DNA of 6,280 bases from Verrucomicrobiota bacterium (GTDB taxonomy: Bacteria; Verrucomicrobiota; Verrucomicrobiia; Opitutales; Opitutaceae): the NCBI GenBank assembly GCA_023432225.1, contig JAEYUW010000037.1:1-6280 (forward strand), written 5' to 3'. How positions within the stretch are numbered: the first letter of the stretch is position 1; every line of letters begins with the position of its first letter. The notes under the pieces were generated by a model, which worked only from the letters and a program-made list of their open reading frames with translations, was not told the DNA's origin and searched no databases. The position numbers and the translations under genes were made by a program. Shown piece by piece: positions 4,875 to 6,280 of the stretch.

Positions 4875-6280
4875 ATGTCGCGCCAATCCAAGCACGAACC
4901 CGCCGCCAAGCCTTCCGCCAAAGCCAAAGAAGCTAACGCCAAGCCGACCGCCCACGGCCACGAGCCGAAGCACGCGCCCGCGAAGCCGGCCGACAAGCAC
5001 CCCGCCGAAAAGCACGCGGAAAAACACGCCGAGAAGCACGCCGCCGAGCCCGTGAAGCCGGCCGCCGCGCAACTCGCCGAAGTCGCCGACGCCGCGAAGG
5101 AGTTCAAGGAGAAGGCGCTCGAGAATCTCTCCGGCGATCTCAACGACAAGATCCGCTACCTCATCCGCCTCTCGAAGGAGCAAGGCTACCTGACCTACGC
5201 GGACATCAACGAGGCGCTGCCCGAGTCCGTCGATAATCCCGAGGACATCGAGAACGTCATCTCCGTTCTGCAAAACCTCGAGATCGACATCCTCGACCCG
5301 CAGGAGGTCGAAGGCTACAAGGCGCGCCAGGAAGAGGCCGAAGAGGAAGAGTCCCGCACGTCGAACAACGACATCCTCGACGATCCGGTGCGCATGTATC
5401 TCAAGCAGATGGGCCAGGTCCCGCTGCTGACGCGCGAACAGGAAGTCGAAATTTCCAAGCGCATCGAGACCGCCGAGATGAACGCGCAAGCCGCGCTCTT
5501 CGCCATCGGTCCCGTCGGTAAATACCTCGCCGATCTCGGCGAAAAATTGCTCCAGCGCGCCGAGCGTTTCGATCGCCTCGTCATCGACAAGAAAATCGAG
5601 AGCCGCGAAGCCTACTTCAAGAATCTCGAAAAGCTCGTTGAGAGCACGCGCGAGAACGACGCCGCCGCGACCGAAGCCTGGCTCGACGCGCAGAAATCGC
5701 GCGACGAGAAACTGAAGAAGAACGCGATGATCCGCTTCAAGAAGCGCGACAACGTCCTCAAGCAGAACTACGTCAAATTCTACTTCAAGCTGAAGGTTTT
5801 CGAGGACTTCCTCATCGAGTTCTCGCCCAAGATCGAAGAGATCGAAAAGTGCAATAACGACCTCGCGCGCGCCAAGCACCCGAAGTCGAAGAAGGACGCC
5901 TCGATCGACGTCAAAGCCGTCAACGCCCGCCTCCGCGAGCTCGAAGCCGAGCTCCGCATCACGCCGGCGGACCTGATGGAGACGCTCAAGACCGGGCGGA
6001 AGCACATCCGCGAAGCGCACCAAGCCAAGACCGAGATGGTGGAGGCCAACCTCCGTCTCGTGATCTCGATCGCGAAGAAATACACGAACCGCGGCCTCTC
6101 CTTCCTCGACCTGATCCAGGAAGGCAACATGGGCCTCATGAAGGCGGTCGAGAAATTCGAATACCGCCGCGGCTACAAGTTCTCCACCTACGCCACGTGG
6201 TGGATCCGCCAGGCCATCACCCGCTCCATCGCCGACCAAGCCCGCACCATCCGCATCCCGGTCCACATGATCGAGACGCT
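4875..6280 (+). CDS. rpoD: RNA polymerase primary sigma factor (RpoD/SigA), 3' partial
   Basis: This gene encodes the housekeeping sigma factor that directs RNA polymerase to promoters. It is open to the window edge; 468 codons are visible. Residues 1-75 are a Lys/Ala/His/Pro-rich extension. A region 1.1-like domain follows (about 88-142, LNDKIRYLIRLSKEQGYLTY onward), then region 1.2 (DDPVRMYLKQMGQVPLLTRE, 169-188). A long charged, largely helical non-conserved region runs from about 200 to 385. Regions 2.1-2.4 start near 388 with ANLRLVISIAKKYTNRGLSF (391-410), continue with DLIQEGNMGL, and reach FSTYATWWIRQAITRSIADQ (436-455). They include the paired Trp (W442, W443) that help open the -10 element. 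Regions 3 and 4 lie beyond the window. ATG 4875 is preferred; a TTG two codons upstream is in frame and cannot be excluded. There is no clear Shine-Dalgarno sequence, and no terminator in the 66-bp gap after dnaG, so co-transcription is likely. Confidence 0.96.
   Translation, partial: MSRQSKHEPAAKPSAKAKEANAKPTAHGHEPKHAPAKPADKHPAEKHAEKHAEKHAAEPVKPAAAQLAEVADAAKEFKEKALENLSGDLNDKIRYLIRLSKEQGYLTYADINEALPESVDNPEDIENVISVLQNLEIDILDPQEVEGYKARQEEAEEEESRTSNNDILDDPVRMYLKQMGQVPLLTREQEVEISKRIETAEMNAQAALFAIGPVGKYLADLGEKLLQRAERFDRLVIDKKIESREAYFKNLEKLVESTRENDAAATEAWLDAQKSRDEKLKKNAMIRFKKRDNVLKQNYVKFYFKLKVFEDFLIEFSPKIEEIEKCNNDLARAKHPKSKKDASIDVKAVNARLRELEAELRITPADLMETLKTGRKHIREAHQAKTEMVEANLRLVISIAKKYTNRGLSFLDLIQEGNMGLMKAVEKFEYRRGYKFSTYATWWIRQAITRSIADQARTIRIPVHMIET
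5007..5042 (+). repeat. Three tandem EKHA repeats in the RpoD N-terminus
   Basis: Three 12-nt units encode Glu-Lys-His-Ala three times (residues 45-56), next to related KHPA and KHAAE variants. The third codon positions differ between units (AAG/AAA, GCG/GCC), so the repeat is kept at protein level or is old rather than a fresh duplication. Confidence 0.7.

Noticed and set aside
4815..6266. A 483-codon open frame on the minus strand, antisense to rpoD
   Set aside because: It is the mirror frame of a high-GC gene: its translation is Leu/Val/Asp/Gly/Arg-rich without any domain, while the plus strand clearly encodes RpoD.
1..6280. CRISPR array, tRNA, rRNA or defence gene cluster
   Set aside because: I saw no regularly spaced repeats, cloverleaf arms, rRNA motifs or defence-protein motifs on either strand.

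Overview
The window looks like a chromosomal segment of a high-GC Gram-negative bacterium, most plausibly an Opitutus-like member of the Verrucomicrobiota. That placement is an inference: it rests on the general look of the DnaG and RpoD proteins, the weak or absent Shine-Dalgarno sequences before every gene, and the GTAG-hairpin repeats and 'CACGAAAAACAC'-type intergenic repeats. No ribosomal RNA or other decisive marker is present.

Layout, left to right. (1) At 3-677 (+) is the 3' part of a membrane-anchored bacterial PH-domain (YdbS/DUF304-like) protein whose start lies outside the window. (2) At 711-1341 is a compact unit made of a REP-associated tyrosine (HUH/Y1) transposase gene (760-1311, +) between two inverted copies of a 27-nt GTAG-headed hairpin. 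(3) Convergent to it, at 1352-2458 (-), is a secreted protein with DUF362-like motifs. (4) At 2459-2921 is a 463-bp divergent intergenic region with no convincing gene. It holds a roughly 113-bp imperfect inverted repeat and a short tandem array of 9-mers of similar sequence. (5) At 2922-4808 (+) is dnaG (primase), followed 66 bp later by rpoD (4875 to the window end, +), which encodes the primary sigma factor and is cut off inside region 2.4.

dnaG-rpoD is the conserved core of the macromolecular-synthesis operon, coupling replication priming with housekeeping transcription. The usual upstream rpsU is not here; the DUF362-like gene faces away instead. The accessory part of the window is the transposase/REP unit. 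Its reading frame has an intact HUH motif and its gene is visibly less GC-rich than its neighbours (by hand count, 31 of 60 G+C at 1021-1080 against 39 of 60 in dnaG at 3181-3240).

The most interesting items are the self-contained transposase with paired GTAG hairpins, the long hairpin repeat upstream of dnaG, and the His/Lys/Ala-rich N-terminal extension of RpoD. I do not see a clearly new multi-gene system.
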